From Psococerastis gibbosa (lineage: Eukaryota > Arthropoda > Insecta > Psocodea > Psocidae): a stretch of 64,000 bases of DNA. The stretch spans positions 38,537,039-38,601,038 of the forward strand of contig OZ020487.1 of assembly GCA_963971405.1 (NCBI GenBank), read 5' to 3'. Under the pieces are notes generated by a model, which saw nothing but the letters and a program-made list of their open reading frames with translations, was not told the origin of the DNA and searched no databases. Positions 35,601 to 45,804 of the stretch are shown piece after piece (position 1 is the first letter of the stretch; every line of letters begins with the position of its first letter). Both the position numbers and the translations under genes were made by a program.

Positions 35601-36249
35601 CCCACTGCTTATGCCGCAGCTGCCCCCATCGTTTCCGCCCATGTATCCCCAGCGGTACTCAGCGTACCCGTTCAAAAAGCAACCTATGTAAAGCCTGTGG
35701 ATCACCACATCAAACACTATGTAAGTACACTTTCATTTAAACGAAGGTATAAGAACTATGATAGATACGAAATAAAATATAGTATAACTGTCGTCTAATG
35801 ATGTGTTGGTCTCCTAGCCTTAAGTAAACCGGCAAACCAGGACCTTCATAACAAGAACGATTGATACTGGTCTAAGCGGGAGATAGCTTCCCAGTAGACA
35901 TGCATGCTTAGCTCAAGTGCACTACAGCAGCAAATACTTCAAAGATCTGCATTATATTCAACAAAATCTAATTAATTTTCCACAGGATTCGCACCCAAGG
36001 TACGCATTCGAATATGGTGTCGACGATCCCCACACCGGCGACAAGAAGCACCAGTACGAAGAGCGAGACGGTGATGTAGTCCGCGGCCAGTACAGTCTCG
36101 TCGAGCCCGACGGCTCCACGAGGATCGTAGACTACGTCGCCGACTGGGAGACAGGCTTCCACGCAACCGTTCGCAAGGAGGGCCCCACCGTGCACGCTAC
36201 AGTCGCACAACCCGTAGCCACACTCGTCAAACGTGATGCCAAAGCTTAG
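23613..36249 (+). CDS. RR-2 cuticular protein gene (four coding exons, 709 residues)
   Basis: Coding exons are 23613-23618, 26108-26284, 34038-35720 and 35986-36249; all junctions are phase 0 with GT-AG borders. Exon 1 encodes only Met-Lys and is followed by a consensus donor (AAG|GTGAGT); joined to exon 2 it gives the signal peptide [15 protein letters not shown]. The mature protein starts near HWDPELEHH. About 560 residues of low-complexity Ala/Tyr/Val/Pro repeats (PVVKT, YAx[21 protein letters not shown]) follow. The C-terminal exon carries the Rebers-Riddiford RR-2 chitin-binding domain: [39 protein letters not shown], then [15 protein letters not shown] and KEGP. Such proteins bind chitin in hard cuticle; the product should be secreted by epidermis. 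Neighbours are only transposons. AATAAA lies 422 bp past the stop. Confidence 0.93.
25091..25283 (-). repeat. SINE-A, near full-length copy
   Basis: Minus strand: AGAGTAGTGGTACAGACTCC head, B box GGTTCGAGTCC, body with GGAGGGCATGTAAAGCAGGC, tail GGTTGGCTTAGTAATAGAA. Divergent from the 22585 copy at few positions. Confidence 0.75.
25658..25847. mobile_element. MITE with GGCCCCTACAC termini
   Basis: Left GGCCCCTACACCGTCAGTAA and right TTGACCGTGTAGGGGCC are inverted. AATAATG/CATTA repeats lie inside. The flanks CTTAAG and CTTTAG are similar but not a clear duplication, so the superfamily is open. Confidence 0.65.
26108..26284 (+). CDS. Cuticular protein exon 2 (signal peptide and N-terminal segment)
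   Basis: Acceptor TTTCTCTGCAG, 59 codons, donor AAG|GTAAGC. It encodes [20 protein letters not shown], a histidine-rich stretch ([13 protein letters not shown]) with a single Cys, and [14 protein letters not shown]. Confidence 0.92.
27632..28476 (-). repeat. D-repeat, essentially full-length copy
   Basis: Starts AGAACCGGTCCGAGTTTACT..GCTTTCCAATTTAT and ends ATAAATTGGAAAGC. In order it has a poly-G run, the CACCTGACGTCACTGGAGG block, TTTCGTTACTCAATTTAACA, GAAGGTAGAAATCATCGATA, CAAGGGGCAAGCGACCCCCC, the CAGACAGA tract and TTCCTGGGACCTCAAAACGT. The inverted 14-bp ends suggest a DNA element, but no transposase is present. Confidence 0.75.
28810..29710 (-). repeat. D-repeat, full-length copy with a 52-bp insertion
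   Basis: Same block order as the 27632 copy, lying 330 bp after it in the same orientation. The CTGT tract is much shorter here (29570-29590). An insertion sits at 28861-28912. Confidence 0.75.
28861..28912 (-). mobile_element. 52-bp retrotransposed fragment with 11-bp target duplication
   Basis: The insert reads, on the minus strand, GCGTCAAATGGCCTACCAGC..GGACGGGCGTTGGCTG and ends in (AAG)n. ACATTAGTAGA flanks it at 28850-28860 and 28913-28923. The same family is seen at 63450-63490 (CAACGCCCGTCATTGGCTG). A tail of AAG repeats plus an 11-bp duplication indicates LINE-driven insertion of a very short 3' end. Confidence 0.75.
30310..30450 (-). repeat. SINE-B body fragment
   Basis: The minus strand has GCTGACCACAAGATCCCATA, TAGAGCAGCGGTCAAGG and GGGGAAAACGGGGCTACTGG, matching the SINE-B body. 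The head is lost. Confidence 0.55.
30565..30720 (+). repeat. SINE-C copy
   Basis: tRNA-like start GATGGCAAGGTGGTAGCGTG, then GCCATGCGATCGGAGACGTA, ACAGAGGCGACTGAAGAGG and GGATACATTCATTAAATTGT. An inverted copy is at 58873-59027 and a fragment at 29885-29915. Confidence 0.6.
34009..34035 (+). promoter_or_regulatory. 27-nt poly-T polypyrimidine tract at exon 3 acceptor
   Basis: An uninterrupted run of 27 T followed immediately by AG (34036-34037) and the exon. Length variation here could affect acceptor use. Confidence 0.8.
34038..35720 (+). CDS. Cuticular protein exon 3 (Ala/Tyr/Val repeat region)
   Basis: 561 codons between the acceptor after a 27-T tract and the donor TAT|GTAAGT at 35721. 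Composition is dominated by Ala, Tyr, Ser, Val, Pro and Thr with recurring PVVK(T/A), AQPA and YAS(Y) motifs. Three nearly identical 138-bp units occupy 35013-35426. The exon ends in [10 protein letters not shown], joining directly to the RR-2 exon. Confidence 0.93.
35013..35426 (+). repeat. Three 138-bp (46-residue) tandem coding units
   Basis: Units start at 35013, 35151 and 35289 with ATTGC(T/C)CA(G/A)CCCGCCCTGG; a fourth begins at 35427 and breaks off. Each encodes [29 protein letters not shown]. Only a handful of third-position or conservative changes separate them, suggesting recent unequal exchange. Confidence 0.92.
35986..36249 (+). CDS. Cuticular protein exon 4 (RR-2 domain)
   Basis: Acceptor TTTTCCACAG, 87 codons and TAG at 36247-36249. 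It starts [20 protein letters not shown] and contains the RR-2 hallmark [18 protein letters not shown]. The usual GFNAVV is replaced here by GFHATV. The tail [18 protein letters not shown] is short. Confidence 0.95.
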   Translation, partial: DSHPRYAFEYGVDDPHTGDKKHQYEERDGDVVRGQYSLVEPDGSTRIVDYVADWETGFHATVRKEGPTVHATVAQPVATLVKRDAKA

Positions 36250-36670
36250 ACGTTATTAATTCTGTTTAGGTTAAGTCGTTTTGTTACTATAATTGAATGT
36301 CATCACGTCAGGCATCCTCTGTATGTGATAAAAACAGCCATGACTCATGACTCAATTTCTGGTGCGTTCAGTAGATATGATAGGCATTCAGCCTACAGAA
36401 TTATTTAAAATATTCTGGAATGAATAATAGCTTCTCAGGGTAGAGTAATACTCTCACTACTTTAAATATAGTAATATTGATTTTTGAAAGAACGTGAGAA
36501 TGAAAGAATTCCTTTCAGCTTTGTCCTGTAAGACCCCTATTCAAAGAAGGGTGATTCGTTCCAGCGACGAAGCCTTCAAGCCTTGTAAATTTGCAATATT
36601 GTTAATTATTTTTGTTACCACGATGAAGTTACCATTAAGTTTAGACTTAAATGTAGTCATGTATGTGTAA

Positions 36671-36676
36671 AATAAA
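36671..36676 (+). terminator. Polyadenylation signal of cuticular gene
   Basis: AATAAA 422 bp after the stop codon, followed by a T-run and a TGTGGTAT (GU-rich) segment, the expected downstream element. Confidence 0.6.
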
Positions 36677-36976
36677 ACAATGTTTTTTTAATGACTTAGT
36701 GTGGTATCATTTTTCACCTATGATAAAAGCATACAGACCGTAAATAATACAATAATTGACTACTTCTCCAAAGGACTTATTTTCCACGAGTTTCCCTACT
36801 AATTTAATTCTTTAAGAGGCTACCGTTTTTTTTTAACAAAGTCCAATTTCACAGGAAATAGCCTATCAATTGCAGAGCAATAGCAAACATCAAATTTCTT
36901 TAAAACAATGTTCCTCGAAAATTTTATGTACAACAAAGGGACTAATTGTCAACAAGCATGCCACTATCTTATTAGC

Positions 36977-37156
36977 CAGTGCCGGGTTTGGCCTTGCCCG
37001 TGGGCCGGAATTTTGTGAGGGCCCTTTCTGGGGCAAAAAAAATGAATTTGCTATAGTTTATTGTTTTGATTTTTTTTAATCTATTGCAATTTAGCATTTG
37101 TGTCTTTTGGTGGGGGCCCCATGGCCCACCTAGCCCCATAGCCAAACCTGGCACTG
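36977..37156. mobile_element. hAT-type nonautonomous element
   Basis: Starts CAGTGCCGGGTTTGG and ends CCAAACCTGGCACTG. Flanks TTATTAGC (36969-36976) and GGATTAGC (37157-37164) match at 6 of 8. Confidence 0.78.
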
Positions 37157-37618
37157 GGATTAGCCATCAGTTAGCGTTCTTGAAGATATGACTGACTTGA
37201 GAGAAAGGAAGATCGATACAAATGGACGGGAACGAAATTCGAACCCGATTCTCCACCTTGTCAGGGTCGTCTCTGCGTCTTCCCCTTCTTAAATGCTCTA
37301 GTGACAACGAGTACGTGGACTCGATTCACTAATTCTCCTGCCTGTAGAGGCTTTCAACAAAGTTAAATAGGTCTTCTATACCTCTAATAATTGTTGTTAT
37401 ACTGTATAATGATAACATACAATATTGAAATGTCTGACTTTATTCGAACGAGCCTTCAAACCAACAATAAACGTTTCCACCACTTCGTGGTTAGATCAAA
37501 ATTTTGCATTTTTCGGTTTAGTAACCACACATTTTACTCCACATCTTTCAATTTTAAATAGAAATTACTGAAGAAGGTTTCATGATTATTTGAGCGTAGA
37601 GGACAAACTACAGCCTTG

Positions 37619-38344
37619 GGCGGGGATTCCACCGACCTGCTAGTGCTAAATACAAATAAGGTGACGTAGTAATAGACATTCAAGACTTAGGCGGGGTTTC
37701 CACCGATCTCGCATTGCAGAATGCAAATGACATTGACGGAAATGTTTGTTTTACTCTATGCCATAGCTAAAATGGGGTTCATTTGTGGCGTCATTTTGTA
37801 GATGGCAGCACCAGTTGCAATGATATCATAGCGTTGATTTTTCCATAAGCCTCAATACTATTTTAAAATGATTTTTAATTACGTATTTTTTTAAAGTGAT
37901 ATTTTTCTATAAATCATGGAGAATATATATATTAAATTATATGCAGCGAAATAAGGTCCAGGCATAGTAAAAATATTATTAAAAGAATTAATTAGATGCT
38001 AAGAGCTTAGTTTTCGCATGCAAACGGCGGCCATTTTGAATAATATGGATATCGGTTTGTCGTCAGCGAACCTAGTGACCAAAACTGTCCCTACAGAACC
38101 TCATTGATCAATGATCATAGAGTAAAATCACAAACAAACAAACTGAAATTAAAAAATGGCTTCATGGGATATGTTGAGTACAAATATTTTAATAGATTTC
38201 TATAAAAAGAAATATTCAAATTTCCGTCAATGTCCTTTGCATTCTGCAATGCGAGGTCGGTGGAAACCCCGCCTAATTCATGAATGTCTGTCACCACGTC
38301 CCCATATTTGTATTTAGCACTGGCAGGTCGGTGGAATCCCCGCC
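37619..38344. mobile_element. M1 MITE, longest copy with nested termini
   Basis: Starts GGCGGGGATTCCACCGACCT and ends AGGTCGGTGGAATCCCCGCC, followed by TTA. Inner termini (GGCGGGGTTTCCACCGATC and GGTCGGTGGAAACCCCGCC) lie inside each arm. About 350 bp of extra unrelated sequence sits in the centre compared with the other copies. Confidence 0.75.
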
Positions 38345-38367
38345 TTAGCACAAGCCACGAGGTAGGT

Positions 38368-38573
38368 ATATAGTCCACACAAAATGAGAAAAGTATGGAC
38401 ATGGAATGTTTTGATCCTGGGCAACACTGTAAAAATATTCTTTGCACAATTTTTGTTATGGCTTGCATCCAATGCAACAAGGTAACACAAAATGGTGCAA
38501 AGAATATTTTTACAGTGTTGCCCAGGATCAAAACATTCCATGTCCATACTTTTCTCATTTTACGTGGACTATA
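38368..38573. repeat. Hairpin with about 90-bp arms
   Basis: The left arm TATAGTCCACACAAAATGAG..CTGGGCAACACTGTAAAAAT is inverted with few mismatches in the right arm ending GTGGACTATA. The loop is about 26 bp. It lies 23 bp from the M1 copy and is unrelated to it. Confidence 0.7.
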
Positions 38574-38822
38574 CCAAGTTAATTCCCAGGGATAAAAATG
38601 GAAACAAAACAATCTTAGATTACTACTTTGCATTCTAAAAATCTTCATTTTTTTAATATTAATTTTTAGGCGCGGGACTCTCGAGTATATGCGCCGGTCG
38701 GTGTGTGTGTGTGCGGAGGTGTTGACTTATTTGGATAATGTTGGTGGTTTTGTTTTAGAATGGTTCTCTTGTGTTTGTCTACAGGTGTGGTGGCATGACT
38801 ACTGTCTTGATAAGAAAGTTCA

Positions 38823-39326
38823 GCGTTGCTGTGACCGGTCCATGCATGTCCCAATTAAGCTTAGTAAGGCGCATATTCCACCGACCTGCTAGTGCTAAAT
38901 ACAAATACGGTGACGTGGTAGCAGACATTCAAGACTTAGGCGGGGTTTCCACCGACCTCGCATTGCAGAATTCAAATGTCATTGACGGAAATTAGAATTT
39001 TTCTTTTTATAGAAATCTATTAAAATGCTTGTACTTAACATATCCCATGACGCCATTTTTTAATTTTATTTTGTTTGTGATTTTAATAGATTTCTATAAA
39101 AAGAAAAATTCTAATTTCCGTCAATGTCATTTGCATTCTGCAATGTGAGGTCGGTGGAAACCCCGCCTAAGTCTTGAATGTCTGCTACCATGTCACCGTA
39201 TTTGTATTTATAACTAGCAGGTCGGTGGAATATGCGCCTAACGAAAGTCTGCCCGCTGCGTATGCGTTGCTGTGACCGGGCCATGCATGTCCCCAATTAA
39301 GCTTGGTAACGAAAGTCTGCCCGCTA
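38823..39326. repeat. Tandem duplication, one copy occupied by an M1 element
   Basis: The unit GCGTTGCTGTGACCGG..CAATTAAGCTT(A/G)GTAA-CGAAAGTCTGCCCGCT occurs twice. In the first copy an M1 element sits at TAA; in the second (39264-39326) the site is empty (TAA at 39307-39309). Confidence 0.85.
38868..39238. mobile_element. M1 MITE with TAA duplication and local empty site
   Basis: Starts GGCGCATATTCCACCGACCT and ends GGTCGGTGGAATATGCGCC. TAA lies on both sides (38865-38867 and 39239-39241). Nested inner termini are present as in the other long M1 copies. Confidence 0.88.
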
Positions 39327-39345
39327 GGGGGCAGACTTCACATTT

Positions 39346-39600
39346 TTAACCCCTGTAAGAAGTTAAACCGTTATCTCGTGATACGGCTGCTGAGCTAGCC
39401 CTTAGAAATATATTAAGTGTAATGGCAGGAGCTATAATATCCCTTACGGCGCTCCCATAAACCATAAGCCAAATATCAGTGATAAGTACCAATGTAAAAA
39501 ATATCCAAGTCTTAAACATTGCAGCATAACAGAACGGATACCTGGACCCGGTCACAACTGTGTACTTAACTTGTGCATGTGTACTAGACGCCATATTCAT
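39346..39600 (-). CDS. Hypothetical small membrane protein (doubtful)
   Basis: An 84-codon frame beginning MNMASSTHAQVKYTVV with one or two hydrophobic segments (MFKTWIFFTLVLITDIWLMV, then DIIAPAITLNIFL). No introns, promoter or homologue recognised. It lies between M1 elements, so it could be an accidental frame. Kept because the ATG is followed by a plausible transmembrane helix. Confidence 0.18.
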   Translation of the reverse strand: MNMASSTHAQVKYTVVTGSRYPFCYAAMFKTWIFFTLVLITDIWLMVYGSAVRDIIAPAITLNIFLRASSAAVSRDNGLTSYRG

Positions 39601-40284
39601 AACGGTCTACAGCCCCACGATGAGCTAGCCTCAAAGTGACAAACAAAAATAACAACAAATATACCAATATTAATCACTCTATTATTGTTTTCAGATGAAC
39701 AGTGCCTGAAATATTATAGTGCAAAAGCATACAAAAAATATGACGCTGTTCAGAGACTGACTGACAGAAAATTATAACAAACAAACTTGCAGCCAGTCCA
39801 ATTTCATGTCAGGCTAAGCAAAAAGCTGTAAGAATTCATCTCACGGCGCAACCAATAAGCTATTCAGATACAAGTAAATGTTATACAGAATATCCCAATC
39901 CAAAATTTTTGAACCGGGCAAGTTTCAAACGTACATTTAGTTACTCTGTATTAATTAAAATATCTGGGACAGCAATACCATACACCAGCAGGGCTAGCAC
40001 CAACGTCAAGGAATACCTTGCCGGGGAATAAGTAAAACCAATTAAATACGATACTATAAACTAACCCACTCCATAGGAGTGAAAAAAATTCGTCTAATTC
40101 TAGCATATGCAACAATGAACTGCAATCAAGCTATGCTGACAATTTTTAATTTTAACTGATTCTTATTCTTGTAAGTCAATTTCCAATCATAAAAAGTAAA
40201 TTCGTGTCGGGGTGGTACTACCCGTGGTACAGGAGTTTTCAGGTTGCATCAACAGCCTCCTGTTTAACCTATCGACAGTCAGGG

Positions 40285-40440
40285 AAGACTGCCGGGACCG
40301 CCGGCTTTACATGCCCTCCGAAGCATGGTAGTCAGAAGATAAATAATTGTACCACTAGAAAATTTTGGCATTCGGGTGGGACTCGAACCAGTCACCTTCT
40401 GGATGATAGTCCGAGTCGTTACCTCTACGCCATTCTGATC
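40285..40440 (-). repeat. SINE-A copy with internal insertion
   Basis: Minus strand: head AGAGGTAACGACTCGGACTA, B box GGTTCGAGTCCCA, then about 40 bp of extra sequence before the body GGAGGGCATGTAAAGCCGGC. Confidence 0.6.
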
Positions 40441-40980
40441 CCATCATTCCAATTCCAATTCCAATCATTGGGGTCTATTTTGGATTAGTTACACTTATCG
40501 TATTCACGGGTGCACCTTGGTGCCAGCCTGCAGAAATGAAAAAGTCTAATGAGACAGCGGGAACAATGTCTGATAGTTTTTTAGGCAAATACTAGTAGTA
40601 TACTACACTGTCATAAAACCGGCGCACAAAAAATTTCCCAGTTCAAAAGCTGTTGTAATTCTGAATGATTCAAGTTAACACTTTTTGCTCAGATCTGACA
40701 AAAGTACAAAGCTAAACTATTTTAGTATTTACGTCTACTTCTTTCTGATCTAAAAGCCTACGTTGTACGTATCAAACGTAAATGTCAAGATATGGTCGAG
40801 AAAGTGGCGTACTCATAAAATATACAGTAAAATAATGATGTGTCTTAATATCAAACAAATTTTGAAATCTCACCCCAGTGAATCGAGAAAATCAGGGTGA
40901 AAAAAAATCAGTTGATAACAAACCAATCTTAATTTAGGCGCTAAGGCGGATTCTAATATGCCCATTAGTTCCCTATAAAG

Positions 40981-41159
40981 CAGGGTTTCTTAAACCTCCG
41001 CAGCTGCGGACCACTTTCACAATTTAAGCAACTCCATGGAGCCCTGTCAAAAAAAAATTTTGGAAATGAAGAAAAGCCTCATTTATTTTAATAAAAATGT
41101 TTTTTCCTAATAAATATGTTTACACTGACCTACTACGAAACTCACTTTAAGAAACCCAG
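40981..41159. mobile_element. hAT-type nonautonomous element
   Basis: Starts CAGGGTTTCTTAAACC and ends TTTAAGAAACCCAG. Left flank CTATAAAG (40973-40980) and right TTATAAAG (41161-41168) match at 7 of 8, with one extra base at the right junction. Confidence 0.7.
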
Positions 41160-42106
41160 CTTATAAAGTTATAGCTCACTTTATGTACGCATTTGCAGTT
41201 ATTCTTCACTATCTCAAATGTACGATTCGACAAACTTGCCTCAAAGCCAGCGTGCCCCATAAACTTTTTGGGGTCGTTCCGTGTCATATGGTGCGATATA
41301 GCGGCAGTTTTATTTAATTTTTCACTATTTTGACTGAATTTGCGGCATGTTCCCAACACAAAACGTTATATATTCAATGACGAAAATCTTAATTCTTTCA
41401 TTTTGGGTTTCAAAACATATTTTTGTCACTTTTTTTTAATTACTCAAGGTTTGAGTTACCGGTAAGTGTTCCAGCTGATCCAGTGTTATGGGGAGCTTGA
41501 AAAGGCAGATCCTGCATGCTAAAGAAGGCTATGCCGACAAGTTTAGTGACCTAAATAGTAGTACTTCACTGGACAAATTCTAGAATCCACCCTAAGTAAC
41601 ATGAATTTAGCCTGAATGTGCAAGGTGGGTCAAAGATACAACATATTTTTTAATATAAGCCTCCAAGTTGAAAAGCATTCTATTGATTATATTTTAATTG
41701 TCTCGTTAGCCACTATACCAAACTCGACCTCATTAGAGCATAAACATGAACGGATAAGTTGCACGGACGGGAAGGTATTAAAATAGTGTTAATTTCAGCA
41801 GAAGGCAAACAACATATTAACAACAATGCTATAGCTACACAAATACAATATAAATAAATTAACATGGTAGGGGCATTCATGTCATGAGATTAACAGTTTA
41901 AACATCATTGAAAATATGTAGGCTAACATTTGAATCATCTAGGTAATCTGAAAGTATTTTCTCGCTTAGTCAGACTACTACTTTCTAAACTCTAAAGAAT
42001 AATAATAATGCTCCGACTACTAAACAGTATATTAATATTATTAACGCGCGCGAGCCTAGTTCCCTCATAAGCTGGCCTATTTATACAGTCCTGTCGACCC
42101 AAGTTA

Positions 42107-42327
42107 GGCGAGTATTCCACTTGTCAGTTTTTCTTCATTTGTGCATTAAAAGTTGATGAGATTTTTGTTTTAAGGAGACTATCATGTAGATACTTAACTT
42201 CTATCTATTATAAATTAAGTTATAATACGTCTTTACCATACCATAGACATAATAGTCTCCTTATAACAAAAATCTCATCAATTTTTAATGCACAAATGAA
42301 GAAAAACTGACAAGTGGAATACCCGTC
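42107..42327. mobile_element. M1-type MITE, TTA duplication
   Basis: Starts GGCGAGTATTCCACTTGTCA and ends TGACAAGTGGAATACCCGTC. TTA flanks both sides (42104-42106 and 42328-42330). The inner arms (AAAGTTGATGAGATTTTTGT with its inverse) match the copy at 14757. Confidence 0.85.
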
Positions 42328-43079
42328 TTAAAGAAAGTTTCAATCTGCAATTCAATAAAATGAAATATTACCAACCATCTTTAACTTGTGTCGACAGTAC
42401 CGTACATAAAATGAAATCACAATGTCATGAAAACCCGTATTAAAAAAAAGTGATTTTCTAAAACAATTTAATCCTGAAGTAATATATTGAAACAATTAAT
42501 TCTTCAGAATGATAAACAAGTTTGCAAATTAAATCACAAAAACATTGTTTAAATAAGAAAAACTGTACGTTGTGCATGCAGATTCTTAATAAAGACAAAC
42601 ACTTATGATGGTGCAGAGATAAACTCGCATTAAAAATTTCACTTATTAATGATATTAATTAATGAAAAATTACATATGATATACTACGAGGACGTCAAGT
42701 AGGTCGAAACGGACACCATGATGGGAAATTTAAAATTCGGAGAACATAAAAGCCGTATTAGCGAATACGATTAAAAAGAACACATGAAACCACGAAACAA
42801 CCTTTGGCTGCACAACCAACGCTTTGCAATAACTCTGAGCAAATTGCGATCCTAAAATTGGATCAACTTATATTTTGCCCTAAACAGCAACCTTACAACA
42901 AGCACCATCAGTTACACCACGAAGCTGCAGCTTTATAGAATAAATTAAAAGCGAACAAACCCTCAGCATCACTTCAACGCAATCCTTCATTGCTTAATCC
43001 GAGTTTCAAGTTTATTGAACCCATCCATCGAGTCAGACAAAAAATAGATTTTCGATAGATATACTGTATGTAACTACAA

Positions 43080-43400
43080 GTCCTTACACGGCCGGAGTTA
43101 CATGATATAGCAGTAGAACCTGGGTTGCTACTTACTTACTTAACGTTTCCAGACCTAGGACACATTGATCCAAAACATATTCGCCTAGATGGCCTTGCCA
43201 TTGGCATCTGAGAGATCTGTCTGGGACTCAGCTTCTGTTAGTGAAAGCGTACTTCCAAATGTTTCGTTGACACCTTCAGTGATGCTAAATAGACTTCTAT
43301 TTTGATTGATTGATTGAGAAGAGATTGTATCTCGGAGGCTAATAGCAACTAGGCCTCCGAGATAAAAATGTATACGTTTTGAGTTCGACCCCAGCCTATC
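43080..43400 (-). repeat. Repeat with CTGAAG..ACGAAAC motif, interrupted by a LINE tail
   Basis: The minus strand shares AGCAGTAGAATCCGGG, GCCTCCGAGATACAATCTT, CACTGAAGGTGTC and ACGAAACATTTGGAAG with 58440-58680. Between the two halves is a minus-strand segment ending in TTAAGTAAGTAAG (43129-43148), the same tail type as the LINE remnant at 15163, suggesting a LINE 3' end inserted here. Confidence 0.6.
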
Positions 43401-44828
43401 AACCCGGATTCTACTGCTAAATCAATAGGAGAGTGTCATGTTTTTACTGACGTGCGCTTGGCATGTCTCATAGGAATTGTGCCTCTTTCATGTCCCCTAT
43501 AATCCATAAAGACAAGCCTTTTTGGCCCAACACATGGATTTAAGACAAGTTGTTAATCTGCTCCCATTTTATTCTGATTAACGAGCGTTCCATGGTCTCA
43601 ATCATTGCTTGAGATGGACTGCAGAACCAACCTCTCCTCGAATGAGAGGTTTCAGGGTAACGCCGAACAAACATATCCTTTTTCAGCTCTGTTTTACTGT
43701 AAAATCGATAATAGCGGAGCAATGTTAACCGCTAACTGATTTTTTTGGGGGTTTTTTATTGCAAAAATTTTCGGTCTGAGCGGGCATAAAGAGGGCAGTC
43801 TAATGTGCGATTTATTAAATGAGCCAATACTGATTAGCCATACAAGAAGTGCCACGGCGCTAAAGCTCACCATTATATAACCATTTTCATTTCATTTTAG
43901 CAATGGGGCATGTGGCTGTGGTATCATAAGCACTAATTAAGTACTTTAAATATTCATAATTCCATATTATACACTGCTAAAGCTTAAAATTAAAAGCGGA
44001 CATCGAAAAATATCAGGCCATGTACACATTGGAATATTTTAGATTTAACTTTGAGGATAATTCCCTACAAAAGCTACTACATGCTCTTAAAAATATACTT
44101 TCATTTCTACTAACAACAATTTATCACATGTGTAAACTTTACAATATCTAATGACTTTCGGTTGATTCTATCAAAATTTCACTTTATAAACTTTTCAGCA
44201 AAAAACGCGACAATGCAAAGAATTACAAAATAAAACTGGGTAAAAACATAGCTAAACGTTCTTAAGTATACTAGTTTCTTATTAAACAAGATTAGATACC
44301 ACCAGGGGGGAAAGATACTGTTCCTCATACCTTTTTCGTCTGTGAACGGCGGAAAGAGAGCGGTGTGAACATCATAGATACCTAGTGCAGAGAAAGTGGA
44401 TAGAAACCTGGTGGGCTTCCAAAGAAGTGGCACACGACGTCGTAATGTTGAAAATTAGTGAAGAATCGGATTGCCCGTAGCAGCATCCAGTTCCAGAACT
44501 GACCTTATTCAGAGGCTCCTAGAGATCGTGACCCCTAGTGACACCCGTTGGCAGGGATGGACAACGGTGCAAATTACCGCCCAACATGGTCCCAAAGTGG
44601 TGCGAATAAAAACAAAAATATCACCGACTACTTTCCGCCCATTTTTGAAATACTGTAAGAAAACGAATTATAACCTCATATGAAAACATTGCACTACTTT
44701 CCAGTTCCGAAATATTATTTGTACATTTCAAAAGAATCACGATTAAAAGTCATTAGCTCTGCAAAATTTTACACAAAATATTGCAATGGCGAGCATCAAT
44801 TTCGAATTATGTTAAAGCTTCATTGAGT

Positions 44829-45025
44829 CAGTGGCGGGTCCAATTATTTTATTTGAAGGGGGTCATGGCCGAAATTGGCGCCATTTGCTAACAAAGTTAG
44901 ACCGGTTTACTGTTTTCGGTAGCCTATTCATTACATGTCTTTTTGTTAATTAGATAATATTCATTTTTACTAAATTTTTCTTGAAGGGGTCATGACCCCG
45001 TGCCCCCTCAGTGGACCCGCCACTG
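44829..45025. mobile_element. hAT-type nonautonomous element with perfect 8-bp duplication
   Basis: Starts CAGTGGCGGGTCCA and ends TGGACCCGCCACTG. CATTGAGT flanks it at 44821-44828 and 45026-45033. Confidence 0.87.
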
Positions 45026-45804
45026 CATTGAGTTAAGTCAGCAGTGAATCGACTTCTGCTAAGAAATCCTTTTTGGTTTACACTTTTTGGGTATACAGTA
45101 CACACAATCCTTTTTACATAGTAGAAATTTGTATTTTGTAAATTTTTATTGTACTATATATACAAAAAGTATTTCTCATTTTATAATAATAAACAAATTT
45201 ATTATAGAGCTATAAACTGTACGTAGAAATAGTCAGTTTAAATGACTTTATCCAAGTAGACTTTAATTTGATGTACTTTATGTGACTAACCAAGGTTACA
45301 AAATTCAAATCCCTATTGCGAATTGATTTACGCACTTCCTCTGAAATGCCATGCGTTTTTAGCTAATTGATGTGATTTCTTCTTTGATATGAACTTGCAT
45401 AGGCAGAGACGAATAAATTCCCGTAGTAAACCCATTGGAATACATTATTCAGTCATTATGCTTGGACATTAACTATGACTTCAAGAATCGAATCAGATTC
45501 ATCTACCGCACACAAGTAACTGTAACACCCAAAAACGCATAGCTTTCATGAACATTCACAACGTTGCATGAATTCATTGATTTAAAATTTTACCGAGATA
45601 CAACTTTAGGCCCAAAAAGCAGATTCACCCATGTGGAAAATAAAAACTATTTACTTTCAAAAAGCAGATTAGTTCTCTCACTGGAGCTATGCTGCGCTTG
45701 CATCAATGTGTGCGTAACATTTTTTTTTCCTGCGTACTTCTTGTGCATTTTTTAAAGACAGAAGCTTTGTCTGCAACGTGCTAGCGTCATTTACAAGGAA
45801 GAAT

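Larger units (their letters stand above)
36720..45100. other. Intergenic region without recognisable genes
   Basis: Between the converging cuticular gene and GOPC (tail to tail) I find only the mobile elements listed separately. Stretches 41170-42090, 42340-43070 and 43430-44800 show nothing I can name. A short open frame at 39346-39600 is listed with low confidence. Confidence 0.6.
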
